Shown piece after piece: positions 1-7,987 of a DNA stretch of 20,896 nt. A model generated the notes under the pieces. It was not told the origin of the DNA. It ran no database searches and was given only the letters and a program-made list of their open reading frames with translations. Position numbers and translations under genes: made by a program. Position 1 is the first letter of the stretch. Every line of letters starts with the position of its first letter. Source of the DNA: LMUY01 sp964657445. GTDB taxonomy: Bacteria; Pseudomonadota; Alphaproteobacteria; Acetobacterales; Acetobacteraceae. The DNA is taken from the NCBI GenBank assembly GCA_964657445.1, contig CAZZVB010000057.1, positions 1 through 20,896 of the forward strand, read 5' to 3'.

Positions 1-1
1 C

Positions 2-943
2 CCGCGGGCGTTGAACGCGCTCGACATCGGCATGATCCGCGCCGTCGCTGCGGCGCTCGACGCATGGCGTGACGACCCGGCCATCCATGCCGTTGTCATC
101 GAAGGCGCGGGAGGCCGGGCGTTTTGCGCCGGCGGCGACATACGCGCCGTGCGCGCCGCCATCGCCGCCGCAGAGCACGAGGCGGTGGAAACGTTCTTCC
201 GCGAGGAGTACGCGGTCAACCTTGCCATTGCGACCTACCCCAAGCCGTTCATTGCGCTCATTGACGGGATTTGCATGGGCGGCGGGATCGGCCTTTCGGT
301 GCACGGCAGCGTGCGGGTTGCGAGCGAGGCCGCCGTGTTCGCCATGCCCGAGACCGCCATCGCGCTGTTCCCGGACATCGGCGCCACCTATTTACTCCCC
401 CGCCTGCGCGGCCAGGCGGGCATGTACATGGCGTTGACCGGCGCCAGGCTGTCGGCAGCGGACGCGGCCTATGTCGGACTGGCGACACACGTGACGACGC
501 GGGACGTGATTGCAGGCTTGGGCGATGCGATCGCCGCCCACGGGCCTGCGGCTTTGTCCGGCGTGCACCAGGGGGCGGATGCGCCGATCGCCGGCGCCAT
601 GGCGGCCATCGATCATTGTTTCAGTGCGGACAGCGTCGCCGGGATCATCGAGCGGCTGGAGGCGACCGGCACGGACTGGTCGCGAGAGACGCTGCACACG
701 CTGCGTAGCATGTCGCCATCGGCGGTGCTGTGGACGTTCGAGATCGTCCGCGCCGGTGCTGCACGGACGCTGGAGCAATGCCTTGCGGCCGAGCTGGCGC
801 TCACCCGGCACGTCACCCGCCACCCGGACTTCGCCGAAGGCGTGCGGGCCATGGTGATCGACAAGGACCGTCAGCCGCGCTGGTCGCCGGCTGATCTTTC
901 GGCGGTGAATCCCGCGGATATCCAGCGGCTGTTCGCCGCTTAG
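2..943 (+). CDS. 3-hydroxyisobutyryl-CoA hydrolase, 5' end cut by window edge
   Basis: This enzyme hydrolyses 3-hydroxyisobutyryl-CoA to 3-hydroxyisobutyrate in valine breakdown, in the cytosol. It belongs to the crotonase fold. The reading frame is open from base 2 and begins PRALNALD, which is an internal family motif (usually preceded by about 20-30 residues), so the TTG at 11 is not the true start and the gene begins outside the window. Visible family blocks are AFCAGGDIRA (oxyanion hole and CoA site), YPKPFIALIDG followed by CMGGGIGLSVHG, and FAMPETAIALFPDIGATY, which separates hydrolases of this type from ordinary enoyl-CoA hydratases. The C-terminal block DFAEGVRAMVIDKDRQPRW is also typical of the hydrolase. 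The downstream pilus genes are unrelated. A small GC-rich hairpin at 968-983 lies just after the stop but has no T-tract. Confidence 0.9.
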   Translation, partial: PRALNALDIGMIRAVAAALDAWRDDPAIHAVVIEGAGGRAFCAGGDIRAVRAAIAAAEHEAVETFFREEYAVNLAIATYPKPFIALIDGICMGGGIGLSVHGSVRVASEAAVFAMPETAIALFPDIGATYLLPRLRGQAGMYMALTGARLSAADAAYVGLATHVTTRDVIAGLGDAIAAHGPAALSGVHQGADAPIAGAMAAIDHCFSADSVAGIIERLEATGTDWSRETLHTLRSMSPSAVLWTFEIVRAGAARTLEQCLAAELALTRHVTRHPDFAEGVRAMVIDKDRQPRWSPADLSAVNPADIQRLFAA

Positions 944-1039
944 GCTTCCCCGACCAGCGTGATCGCGCGCCGCCGGCGCGGCGGACCTGGCCAGGCGGCA
1001 GACCGCGTGGCCCGAGAGCATTTCGTTCCGGTTTGATTA

Positions 1040-1068
1040 TTGTTCCGCAATCCGTGCGGCTTTAACGG
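1040..1068 (+). promoter_or_regulatory. Possible promoter for the pilus operon
   Basis: TTGTTC (1040-1045), a 17-nt spacer and TAACGG (1063-1068) form the best sigma-70-like pair in the 258-nt gap before the pilin gene. The -10 element is weak, and the leader would be about 130 nt long. A small inverted repeat, CCGCA/TGCGG (1045-1049 and 1055-1059), lies within it. This is pattern matching only. Confidence 0.22.
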
Positions 1069-1201
1069 TTCCGTCAGTTTCTCCTGGCCTACTGGGTTCA
1101 TGGCCGCCGCCCCGGCGCAGCCTTAGCCGGACAAAAGACCGGCTGCCACTAGGAAGAAGCGCTCCGGGCTGGCCGGGCGTTCGCCAGAGAAGGAAGACAG
1201 G

Positions 1202-1372
1202 ATGATCGAGTATATCAAGGCTTGGATGCCGCTGAAGATGGACCGGCGTGCTGTCACGGCGCTGGAATATGGGCTGATTGCGGCGTTGATCGCGGTCGTC
1301 ATCATCGGCGCGGTGACGACGGTGGGCAAGAACCTCACCACCACCTTCACCACGATCGGCAGCAAGATCTAG
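1202..1372 (+). CDS. flp: Flp-type major pilin prepilin (56 aa)
   Basis: This is the structural subunit of the Tad (type IVc) pilus, made as a prepilin in the inner membrane, cleaved by the prepilin peptidase and polymerised into the fibre. The 56-residue product has a short charged leader of 17 residues (ending KMDRRA), then VTALEYGLIAALI with the Glu-Tyr pair at residues 22-23 that defines Flp pilins, then a single hydrophobic helix and a short Thr-rich tail. The residue before the predicted cleavage site is Ala17 rather than the more usual Gly, which some prepilin peptidases accept. The start is supported by AGGAAG at 1191-1196. It is the first gene of the operon and is followed by a strong hairpin. 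Confidence 0.93.
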   Translation: MIEYIKAWMPLKMDRRAVTALEYGLIAALIAVVIIGAVTTVGKNLTTTFTTIGSKI

Positions 1373-1384
1373 CAGCACCTCCCG

Positions 1385-1415
1385 GTTGCCGGCGCAGGTT
1401 TGCTGCGCCGGCAAC
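1385..1415 (+). terminator. Hairpin between pilin gene and cpaA, likely attenuator
   Basis: A perfect 13-bp inverted repeat (GTTGCCGGCGCAG at 1385-1397 and its complement at 1403-1415) has a 5-nt loop, and the sequence GCTCTTTCC follows. The stem is strong but the T-tract is poor, so partial rather than full termination is expected. It begins 12 nt after the pilin stop codon and ends before the cpaA ribosome binding site. It may also protect the pilin mRNA 3' end. Confidence 0.7.
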
Positions 1416-1433
1416 GCTCTTTCCGGAGCCAAA

Positions 1434-1934
1434 ATGGGCGTACTTCAGACGGGCTTGCTTGGCATGGGCATCGTCCTCTTAGGACTGGCCTGTTTGCAGG
1501 ATTGGGCGCTGCGCCTTGTGTCCAACCGCATTCCCGCGGCGATTGCCGTGTCCGGCTTTGTCATTCGCTGCATCGATGGGACGATCCTGGCAGGACTTGC
1601 GGCGTCCGCCATCGTGTTCCTGGTTGCAGCAGGCTGTTGGCGGCGGGGCTGGCTCGGCGGCGCCGACGTCAAGCTGTTCGGCGCCGGGGCTATGCTGGTG
1701 CCGCCCGGTGCGGTGACTGGGTTCGTGCTTGCCACCTGCCTCGCCGGCGGCGCGCTTGCCCTGCTTTACGCCGCGGCAGGGCAGATCGTGCCCGCGCCGG
1801 CGGCAGGCCCGCGCCCACCAGGCCGCTTCCGCCGCTATCTACGGATGGAGCAGCAACGGCTGCGGCGGCGCGGCCCGCTGCCCTACGCCACGGCGATCGC
1901 CGCCGGCGCGCTGTTCGTTCTGATGGACCGCTGA
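1434..1934 (+). CDS. cpaA: Prepilin peptidase CpaA/TadV (A24 family)
   Basis: This is an inner-membrane aspartic protease that removes the leader of the Flp prepilin. The 166-residue protein is almost entirely hydrophobic, consistent with several membrane helices. The two catalytic aspartates of family A24 are visible: Asp23 in LQDWALRLVSNRIP and Asp78 in GGADVKLF, the counterpart of the GxGD motif. It lacks the N-methylation domain of type IVa enzymes, as is normal for Tad systems. The ATG at 1434 is chosen because GGAG lies 1425-1428 upstream at good spacing; an upstream in-frame TTG at 1386 falls inside the hairpin and would add non-membrane residues. The C-terminus (GPRPPGRFRRYLRMEQQRLRRR) is a basic cytoplasmic segment. 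Only 3 nt separate it from cpaB. Confidence 0.9.
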   Translation: MGVLQTGLLGMGIVLLGLACLQDWALRLVSNRIPAAIAVSGFVIRCIDGTILAGLAASAIVFLVAAGCWRRGWLGGADVKLFGAGAMLVPPGAVTGFVLATCLAGGALALLYAAAGQIVPAPAAGPRPPGRFRRYLRMEQQRLRRRGPLPYATAIAAGALFVLMDR

Positions 1935-1937
1935 GCG

Positions 1938-2795
1938 ATGCTGCTCCGGTTGGCCGTGTTCGGGCTGATGGCGGTCGGCTTGGGCGGGTTCGGCACTGTC
2001 GCATGGCTGTCACTGCGCCCTGACCCGCCCGCCGTGGTGGCTGCGACAGCCGTGGCTCCGCCCGTGGTGCAGGTCGTGCTGGCCGCTGCCGTCCCACTGC
2101 GGGCGGGCACGCTGCTGAAGCCCGATGACCTGCTGGCGCAAACCGTGACCACGATGGCCGACGGTGCGCAGTTGGACACGCCGGGCAACCGCGCCGGCCT
2201 CACAGGCGCCATGCTGCGCCGCAGCCTTGCGGCCGGGGAGGCTCTGCTCGCCCCGGACGTCATGCGCCCTGGCGACCATGGCTTCCTGGCTGCCGTGTTG
2301 GGGCCGGACATGCGCGCCGCCACCGTGGGCGTTGACAACGTCAGCGGCAGCGCCGGGCTGATCTGGCCCGGAGACCACGTCGATCTGATCCTGACGCAAA
2401 CCTTGGAAGACCCTTCCCTCCCCCCGGCACGGCGCATCGCCGGGGAGACGGTGCTGGCCGACGTGCGGGTCATCGCAATCGACCAGTTGCTCGCCCGCGG
2501 CGTCGCACCGACGGCGGAAGCCGCGGGGATCGGCCGGACCGTGACGCTCGAGGTCACATCGGCACAGGCGGAACGGGTCGCCGTCGCGACGAGGATCGGC
2601 CGCTTGTCGCTGGCGGTGCGTTCGGCGGACAGCCCCGCCGCCGAGACGAGGGCGGCATCCTCGCTGGCTGTGACACAGACGACCTGGGGCGGAGACGTCT
2701 CACCGGCATTGGGCCGGCCTAATTCGGTGAACGGCACCGGGACAAGCGTACGCTTGTTCCTGGGCGGTGCGGACGGAAAGGAATTCCGGTTTTGA
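1938..2795 (+). CDS. cpaB: Tad pilus assembly protein CpaB/RcpC
   Basis: This periplasmic, inner-membrane-anchored protein is associated with the outer-membrane secretin of Tad pili. It is 285 residues long. An N-terminal hydrophobic segment (about residues 3-25) is a signal anchor. A SAF-like domain follows (about 40-115, with VVLAAAVPLRAGTLLKPDDL), then the RcpC-type domain with GLIWPGDHVDLILTQ and a later RTVTLEVTSAQAERVAVA block. The C-terminus ends FRF. These blocks and the position between the prepilin peptidase and the secretin make the assignment firm. Its stop codon overlaps the start of cpaC (TTGA). Confidence 0.88.
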   Translation: MLLRLAVFGLMAVGLGGFGTVAWLSLRPDPPAVVAATAVAPPVVQVVLAAAVPLRAGTLLKPDDLLAQTVTTMADGAQLDTPGNRAGLTGAMLRRSLAAGEALLAPDVMRPGDHGFLAAVLGPDMRAATVGVDNVSGSAGLIWPGDHVDLILTQTLEDPSLPPARRIAGETVLADVRVIAIDQLLARGVAPTAEAAGIGRTVTLEVTSAQAERVAVATRIGRLSLAVRSADSPAAETRAASSLAVTQTTWGGDVSPALGRPNSVNGTGTSVRLFLGGADGKEFRF

Positions 2796-4165
2796 CCCTG
2801 AAACGCGTGACGTCGGCTTTCCTCGCGGTGGCGCTATGCGGAGGCGCTGGACGGCCCGATCCGGCCGGGCAGGCGATGGTGCTGGAGGCCGGATCCGGCC
2901 GCACGGTGACGCTCACGGCGGCCGCGGCCAGCGTGTTCGCGGCCGATCCGAAGGTGGTGGAGGTACGGCCGGCCAGCCCGACCAGCCTCTTCCTGTTCGG
3001 CGTGGCGCCGGGGCGGACGACGGTGGCGGCGATGTCGGCGGCCGGGCAGCCGATCGCGCAATTCTCGGTCACGGTCGGCCCAAGCGGCTATGCGGCCAGC
3101 ACCGCCAATGGCCAGCTCAGCGCTGCGCCGGGGAATGCCATGCTCGCCAGCGTCCGGCCGAACGGCCTGGCGCTGAGCGGTGCGGCCCGCAGCCCCGCCG
3201 AGGCCGAACGCGCCGCCGCCATCGCCCGCGCCGGGCTCGGCGAGAACCAGAAGCTCGACAACCGCACGCAAGTGACGTCTGCGGTGCAGGTGAACCTGCG
3301 CGTGCGCGTGGTCGAGATGTCGCGCAATTTGACGCGCGAGCTTGGGGTCAACTGGCAGACCCTGGCCAATGTCGGCGGGCGCTATGGCACCCTGGCTTTT
3401 GCCGCCGCGCCGGCCCTGGTGCAGGCCGCCAATTCCTCGCTGACCAGCGGCTACAACTTCAACACCCCGGGCAAGGTGCTGAACATCAACAACGTGATCG
3501 ACGCGCTGGCGCAAGACCAGCTCGTTCACGTGCTGGCGGAACCGAACATCACCGCCATGAGCGGGGAGACAGCGAGCTTCCTGGTGGGTGGCGAGTTCCC
3601 GATCCCCGTCGCGCAGTTCGGCGACACGATCTCGATCGACTTCAAGCAGTATGGCGTCAGCCTGGCCTTTGTGCCGACGGTGCTGACCGGCGGGCGCATC
3701 AGCCTGCACGTGCGGCCGGAGGTCAGCCAGCTGACCACGCAAGGGGCGATCCAGCTCGGCGTGGGGACCAACAACAGCGTCCAGATCCCTGCCCTTCAGG
3801 TCCGCCGTGCCGACACGACGGTCGAACTCGGCAGCGGTCAGAGTTTCGCCATCGCCGGGCTGATGCAGGACAGCACCAGCATGACGGGCAACGGCGTGCC
3901 GTTCCTGGGCGATTTGCCGATTTTGGGCGCGCTGTTCCGCTCCGACAACTTCCAACGCAACGAGACGGAGTTGGTGATCATGGTCACGCCGTATCTGGTG
4001 CAGCCGGTTGACAATGACGCGGCGCTGAAGATGCCCGATGAGGGGTGGCGGCCGCCCAACGACCTCGAGCGGATTTTGCTGCTGCGGCAGAAAGCCCGCG
4101 GCGAGGCGATCAACGTCGCTGTGCCACCGAACGTGCCGGGTGACGCTGGGTTCATCATCCAATGA
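2792..4165 (+). CDS. cpaC: Tad pilus outer-membrane secretin CpaC/RcpA
   Basis: This protein forms the outer-membrane channel for the Flp pilus. The 457-residue product starts with a signal peptide (basic MTLKR, hydrophobic core to about residue 20). A pilus N-terminal domain covers about 28-97, a BON-like segment about 113-160, and the secretin core about 235-407, with VLAEPNITAMSGETASFLVGG, ELGSGQSFAIAGLM, FLGDLPILGALF and ETELVIMVTPYLV. The C-terminus GFIIQ is typical of CpaC. The start is a TTG that overlaps the cpaB stop as TTGA; GGAAAGGA at 2775-2782 supports it, and no ATG precedes the signal peptide. It overlaps the next gene by ATGA, implying coupled translation. Confidence 0.93.
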   Translation: MTLKRVTSAFLAVALCGGAGRPDPAGQAMVLEAGSGRTVTLTAAAASVFAADPKVVEVRPASPTSLFLFGVAPGRTTVAAMSAAGQPIAQFSVTVGPSGYAASTANGQLSAAPGNAMLASVRPNGLALSGAARSPAEAERAAAIARAGLGENQKLDNRTQVTSAVQVNLRVRVVEMSRNLTRELGVNWQTLANVGGRYGTLAFAAAPALVQAANSSLTSGYNFNTPGKVLNINNVIDALAQDQLVHVLAEPNITAMSGETASFLVGGEFPIPVAQFGDTISIDFKQYGVSLAFVPTVLTGGRISLHVRPEVSQLTTQGAIQLGVGTNNSVQIPALQVRRADTTVELGSGQSFAIAGLMQDSTSMTGNGVPFLGDLPILGALFRSDNFQRNETELVIMVTPYLVQPVDNDAALKMPDEGWRPPNDLERILLLRQKARGEAINVAVPPNVPGDAGFIIQ

Positions 4166-4470
4166 GGCTGGCCCTATATGCAGCCGCCGTGGCGTTATCC
4201 GGCTGCGCCTTCGACGATCCGCTGACACGGCAGGGCTTGTGGGTCCCGAACGGAGCCAACCAGGCTAATTTGCGGGCGATGGCCGCCGATCCGCGTGACC
4301 TGGTGACGGGCCAGTCCGATAGCCGGGCGGATGGCGCGGTCGTTACCGCGGCGATCAACCGCTATCGCACGGGCCAGGTGAAGGATTTGCCGGACTCGGC
4401 CATCGCCAAGGTCGCCCCGATCGCGATCAACAACAACGCACCGGCGGCGTCCGCGCCGGCCAGCAATTGA
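4162..4470 (+). CDS. cpaD: Short CpaD-like pilus lipoprotein (102 aa)
   Basis: CpaD/RcpB proteins are outer-membrane lipoproteins that assist the secretin in Tad pilus biogenesis. This one has a lipoprotein signal (ALSGC, Cys15) and keeps the C-terminal CpaD signature: ANLRAMAADPRDLV, then an ADG segment and AINRYRTG. It is only 102 residues long, about half the usual length, and lacks the N-terminal region found in typical CpaD proteins. The Asn/Ala/Ser tail after residue 85 has no recognisable fold. It sits exactly where cpaD is expected, overlapping cpaC by ATGA and cpaE by one base (TGATG). Position plus the C-terminal motif support the call, though a divergent lipoprotein with a related role cannot be excluded. 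Confidence 0.72.
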   Translation: MRLALYAAAVALSGCAFDDPLTRQGLWVPNGANQANLRAMAADPRDLVTGQSDSRADGAVVTAAINRYRTGQVKDLPDSAIAKVAPIAINNNAPAASAPASN

Positions 4471-5678
4471 TGGACGGCGGCACCACGCTGTCGGCAGTCC
4501 CGGCGGAGCCATCGTCACGCTCCGAACGATTGCCCTTGCTCGCCTTCATCGCCGATGCCGACACGGAAGCGGTGTTGCGCGAGGGCTTGGTCCAGGCGCT
4601 GCCGTCAGGGTGCGAGATCCGGCGGGGGAACGTGCGAACCGCGCTCACCGCGCTTTCTTCCATGCCGACGCCCCGCGCGCTGGTGATCGACATCACGGGG
4701 GAAGCTCAGCCGCTCGCCTTGCTGAGCGATCTGACCCATGTCGTCGAACCGGACGTCCAGGTGATGATCGTGGGGGACCGGCAGGACGTCGCGTTCTACC
4801 GTCAGGTGACGCAGACCTTGGGCGCCACGGAATACCTCTACAAGCCGCTGATGCCGGAGATGGTGGCGCGGCATTTCGGTGCGCGCGTGCTGCGGCAGGC
4901 GCCGGCCGCGGCGCCGCTCGGCGGGCGGATGGTGACGGTGACGGGCGTGCGCGGCGGCGTGGGCGCCACCACGGTCGCCACCAACCTGGCCTGGCACCTG
5001 GCGCAGACGTCGCGCCGCCATACCGTGCTGCTGGACGCGGATTTGCAAACCGGCTCCGCGGCGATGCTGCTGGGCGCGCAGACCGGCCCCGGCCTGCGAT
5101 CGGCGATCGAGCAGCCGAACCGCCTGGATGAGTTGTTCGTCGAGCGTGCGGCGATCCCTGTGGCAGACCGGCTTTATGTCATCGCCGGTGAGGAGCCGCT
5201 GACTGAGCAGCCCGGTTGCACGCCGGGCGCCGTGGCGCTGCTGGCCAGCCTGCTGCGGCGGCGCTTCAACTTCGTGGTCGCGGACGTGCCATTCGCGTCG
5301 GGGTTGCTGTCGCGGGATCTGCTGGAGGTGACGCAGCAGCGCGTGCTGGTGATGCTGCCCACGCTATCCAGCGTCCGCGACACGTTGCGGCTGCTCGCGC
5401 TACCGCCGGGTCCGGCGCAGGCAAGACGCGCTGTGCTGGTGCTCAACCGCGCCGGCATGCCCGGCGGGCTGAGCCGGCGGGACGTGCAGGATGCGCTGCA
5501 GATGACGGTCGATGTCACCATCGGCGATCTGCCGCGCCCGGTTGCCGCGGCGGAGAACATGGGGGAGCCGGCGGCGCAGCATCGCGGCGCATTCCGCACC
5601 GGGATCGCCGAACTCGCGCAGGAAGTGTCGTTCGCGCCCGTGGCAGGCCGCAAGCGGCGCTGGTGGCAGCGCCGATGA
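4470..5678 (+). CDS. cpaE: Tad pilus localisation ATPase CpaE/TadZ
   Basis: CpaE/TadZ localises the Tad machinery in the cell and is a ParA/MinD-like ATPase. The protein is 402 residues from the ATG at 4470. Residues about 22-140 look like an atypical receiver domain (LLAFIADADTEAV, ALVIDI, VMIVGDRQDV, ATEYLYKPL). The ATPase domain begins about 152; its deviant Walker A is RGGVGATT (161-168), in which Ala replaces the usual Lys before TT, a known feature of many TadZ proteins. The LLDADLQTGSAAMLLG block (187-202) is the Walker A' region. A TTG one codon upstream is also in frame, but the TGATG overlap with cpaD favours the ATG. The C-terminus is very basic (RKRRWWQRR). Confidence 0.9.
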   Translation: MDGGTTLSAVPAEPSSRSERLPLLAFIADADTEAVLREGLVQALPSGCEIRRGNVRTALTALSSMPTPRALVIDITGEAQPLALLSDLTHVVEPDVQVMIVGDRQDVAFYRQVTQTLGATEYLYKPLMPEMVARHFGARVLRQAPAAAPLGGRMVTVTGVRGGVGATTVATNLAWHLAQTSRRHTVLLDADLQTGSAAMLLGAQTGPGLRSAIEQPNRLDELFVERAAIPVADRLYVIAGEEPLTEQPGCTPGAVALLASLLRRRFNFVVADVPFASGLLSRDLLEVTQQRVLVMLPTLSSVRDTLRLLALPPGPAQARRAVLVLNRAGMPGGLSRRDVQDALQMTVDVTIGDLPRPVAAAENMGEPAAQHRGAFRTGIAELAQEVSFAPVAGRKRRWWQRR

Positions 5679-7021
5679 GCGGTTTTGGCCGCCGCAGCCA
5701 GGCCGAGATCGTGGCCGTGCCAGACCCGGTGTCAGCCCTTCCCGTTCAGCCATCCCGCGCGCTCGCCCCGATTGCGGAGTTGCGGCAGCTTTGCATCACC
5801 CGGATCGACCCGGCGTCCATCGCCGGGATGACGCCGGAGCGGCTGGCGATCGAGGTGGAACGGCTGCTGGCCGATATCGCCACGGAAAAGCGTATCCAGC
5901 TCAACGGACGCGAACAGCGCCAGCTTGCCGGGGAGCTGGTGCACGACATGCTGGGGCTCGGCCCGTTGGAGCCGTTGCTGGAGGACAGCACGGTTGCCGA
6001 CATCATGGTCAACGGGCCGGAGCGCGTGTTCGTCGAACGGTCCGGCCGGGTATCGCTGTCGGGCGTCAAGTTCCGTGACGCGTCGCACGTCGCCAATATC
6101 TGCCAGCGCATCGCCGCCGATGTCGGCCGCCGGGTGGATGAAAGCAGCCCGATGGTGGATGCGCGGCTGAAGGACGGCAGCCGCGTCAATATCGTATTCC
6201 CGCCGCTGGCTTTGGATGGGCCTTACATCTCCATTCGCAAGTTCAGCAAGAAGCGCATCGACTTCGCCAAGCTGGTTGAGTTCGGATCGCTCACGCAGCC
6301 GGTCGCGCGCATCCTGGAGATCGCGGGCCGCTGCCGGCTGAACGTGATCATCAGCGGCGGCACCGGCAGCGGCAAGACGACGCTGCTCAACGCGATCAGC
6401 CAATTGATCGACCCGGCGGAGCGCATCGTGACGGTGGAGGACGCGGCGGAGCTGCAGTTGCAGCAGCCCCACGTCGTGCGGCTGGAAACACGGCCGCCCT
6501 CGCTGGAGGGCCGTGGCGAGGTCACGCAGCGGGACCTGGTCAGGAATGCCCTACGCATGCGGCCCGACCGGATCATCGTGGGCGAGGTGCGCGCCGGGGA
6601 AGCGTTCGACATGCTGCAGGCGATGAACACGGGGCATGACGGCAGCATGTCCACCATCCACGCCAATACCTCGCGCGACGCTGTCACGCGGATCGAGAAC
6701 ATGGTGCAGATGGGCAATTTCGGCCTGCCGTCCAAATCCATCCGCCAGCAGATCGTGGGCGCGGTGGACCTGATCGTGCAGGTGGAACGCCAGCGTGACG
6801 GCGGCCGCCGCCTGATCCAGGTGACGGAGGTTTGCGGCCTGGAAGGCGACGTCGTAACGCTGAACGACATCTTCGCCTTCGAGATCACCGGCGAGAGCCA
6901 TGACGGCCGGCTGCAAGGCGCCTATCGCGTCAGCCGCGCCCGGCCCGCCTTCCACCAGCGCCTGGCCTATTTTGGGCTGGACCGCATCTGGGCTGCGACG
7001 CTGGAGGAGGCTGAGCGGTGA
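5675..7021 (+). CDS. cpaF: Tad pilus assembly ATPase CpaF/TadA
   Basis: This cytoplasmic hexameric ATPase of the type II/IV secretion superfamily powers Flp pilus assembly. The protein is 448 residues from the ATG at 5675, which overlaps the cpaE stop as ATGA. The open frame runs further upstream through cpaE, but that part is a shadow. Motifs in order: GLGPLEPLLEDSTVADIMVNG (about 94-114), Walker A GGTGSGKTT (228-236), Asp box VTVEDAAEL (252-260), Walker B-like RIIVGEVRAGEA (299-310), and His box MSTIHANT (325-332). All catalytic elements look intact. It overlaps tadB by GTGA. Confidence 0.96.
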   Translation: MSGFGRRSQAEIVAVPDPVSALPVQPSRALAPIAELRQLCITRIDPASIAGMTPERLAIEVERLLADIATEKRIQLNGREQRQLAGELVHDMLGLGPLEPLLEDSTVADIMVNGPERVFVERSGRVSLSGVKFRDASHVANICQRIAADVGRRVDESSPMVDARLKDGSRVNIVFPPLALDGPYISIRKFSKKRIDFAKLVEFGSLTQPVARILEIAGRCRLNVIISGGTGSGKTTLLNAISQLIDPAERIVTVEDAAELQLQQPHVVRLETRPPSLEGRGEVTQRDLVRNALRMRPDRIIVGEVRAGEAFDMLQAMNTGHDGSMSTIHANTSRDAVTRIENMVQMGNFGLPSKSIRQQIVGAVDLIVQVERQRDGGRRLIQVTEVCGLEGDVVTLNDIFAFEITGESHDGRLQGAYRVSRARPAFHQRLAYFGLDRIWAATLEEAER

Positions 7022-7977
7022 GCAATCTGCCGGCCATTCTGCTGGCGGCCAGCGTGTTGCTGGTGGCGTTCGCAGCGGCGGGCATCGTCGCCATCCAGGC
7101 CGAGCAGCGCATGCGGCGCGTGCAAACCCGGCGCAGCGGGATCGTCAGCGCCTATCGCCCTGCGGACGCTGCGCCGCAGAAAACCGCGCGGCTCTCCGTG
7201 GCACTGCCGGCAGCGACGATCAAACGCCGGGCAAAGTCGCTAATTGGCATGGACCCGGACCGTCGTGACCCCTACCCGTTCAAGCCGGTGTTGGTGCTGC
7301 CGGCGTCCTTGCTACCGGGCTATGCCGTTCATTGGCTGCTGCACGGGTTGCTGGGGCCGATTTCATGGGCGTTGATGCCGGCGGCGGCCTGGGCGGTTGT
7401 GCGGTCGGTGTATTCGGGCAGCGACGCCAAGCGAACCGCCACGCTGTACCGCCAATTTCCCGATGCACTCGCCACCATCGTCCGTGCGGTACGTGTTGGC
7501 ATTCCCGTCACCGAAGCGTTGCGGGCGGTCGCGCAGGATGCGGAAGCCCCGACCCGCGTGGAGTTCGCCCGGTTGTATGACCAGGTGGGCATCGGCACGC
7601 CGCTGGAGGACTCGCTGCGGGAGATGGCGGCGCGTAACCGGCTGCCCGAATACCGCTTCTTCGCCACCGCGCTCGCCCTGCAAAGCCAAACCGGCGGCGG
7701 GCTGACGGAGACTTTGGAGAATCTGGCGGACGTCGTGCGCAAGCGCGTGGCGCTCAAGGCCCGGGGCTTTGCGCTGGCGTCGGAGGCGCGCACCAGCGCC
7801 GGCGTGCTCGCCGTGCTGCCGGTGTTCGCCGGGGCGGCGTTGGCGGTGATGGATCCGGAGTATATCGGCGCGCTGTTCGAGGAAGGCCCGGGGCAGACGC
7901 TCTTCGGCGTTTCGGTGCTGTGGCTTGGCACCGGCATGTGGGTGATGCGCTTCCTGATCCGCAAGAGTCTGTCATGA
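7018..7977 (+). CDS. tadB: Tad pilus inner-membrane platform protein TadB
   Basis: TadB is one of the two GspF-like inner-membrane platform proteins that work with the CpaF ATPase. It is 319 residues long. There is an N-terminal membrane helix (about 4-25), a hydrophobic pair near 90-130, a cytoplasmic GspF domain (about 140-265) with FPDALATIVRAVRVGIPVTEAL and LQSQTGGGLTETLENLADVVRKR, and C-terminal membrane helices. The GTG start overlaps the cpaF stop (GTGA); the next in-frame candidates would remove the first membrane helix. Its partner TadC follows after 10 nt. Confidence 0.92.
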   Translation: MSNLPAILLAASVLLVAFAAAGIVAIQAEQRMRRVQTRRSGIVSAYRPADAAPQKTARLSVALPAATIKRRAKSLIGMDPDRRDPYPFKPVLVLPASLLPGYAVHWLLHGLLGPISWALMPAAAWAVVRSVYSGSDAKRTATLYRQFPDALATIVRAVRVGIPVTEALRAVAQDAEAPTRVEFARLYDQVGIGTPLEDSLREMAARNRLPEYRFFATALALQSQTGGGLTETLENLADVVRKRVALKARGFALASEARTSAGVLAVLPVFAGAALAVMDPEYIGALFEEGPGQTLFGVSVLWLGTGMWVMRFLIRKSLS

Positions 7978-7987
7978 AGCCGCTCGC

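Noticed and set aside
968..983. GC hairpin after the hydrolase gene as a terminator
   Set aside because: Only six pairs and no T-tract; treated as ordinary GC-rich sequence.
1170..1184. A second sigma-54-like sequence (GG, 10 nt, GC) before the pilin gene
   Set aside because: It lacks the conserved A, C and T positions of the consensus, and the predicted start site would overlap the ribosome binding site.
5216..5674. Upstream extension of the cpaF frame inside cpaE
   Set aside because: It is a GC-driven shadow of cpaE; the ATGA overlap at 5675 and the family N-terminus give the true start.
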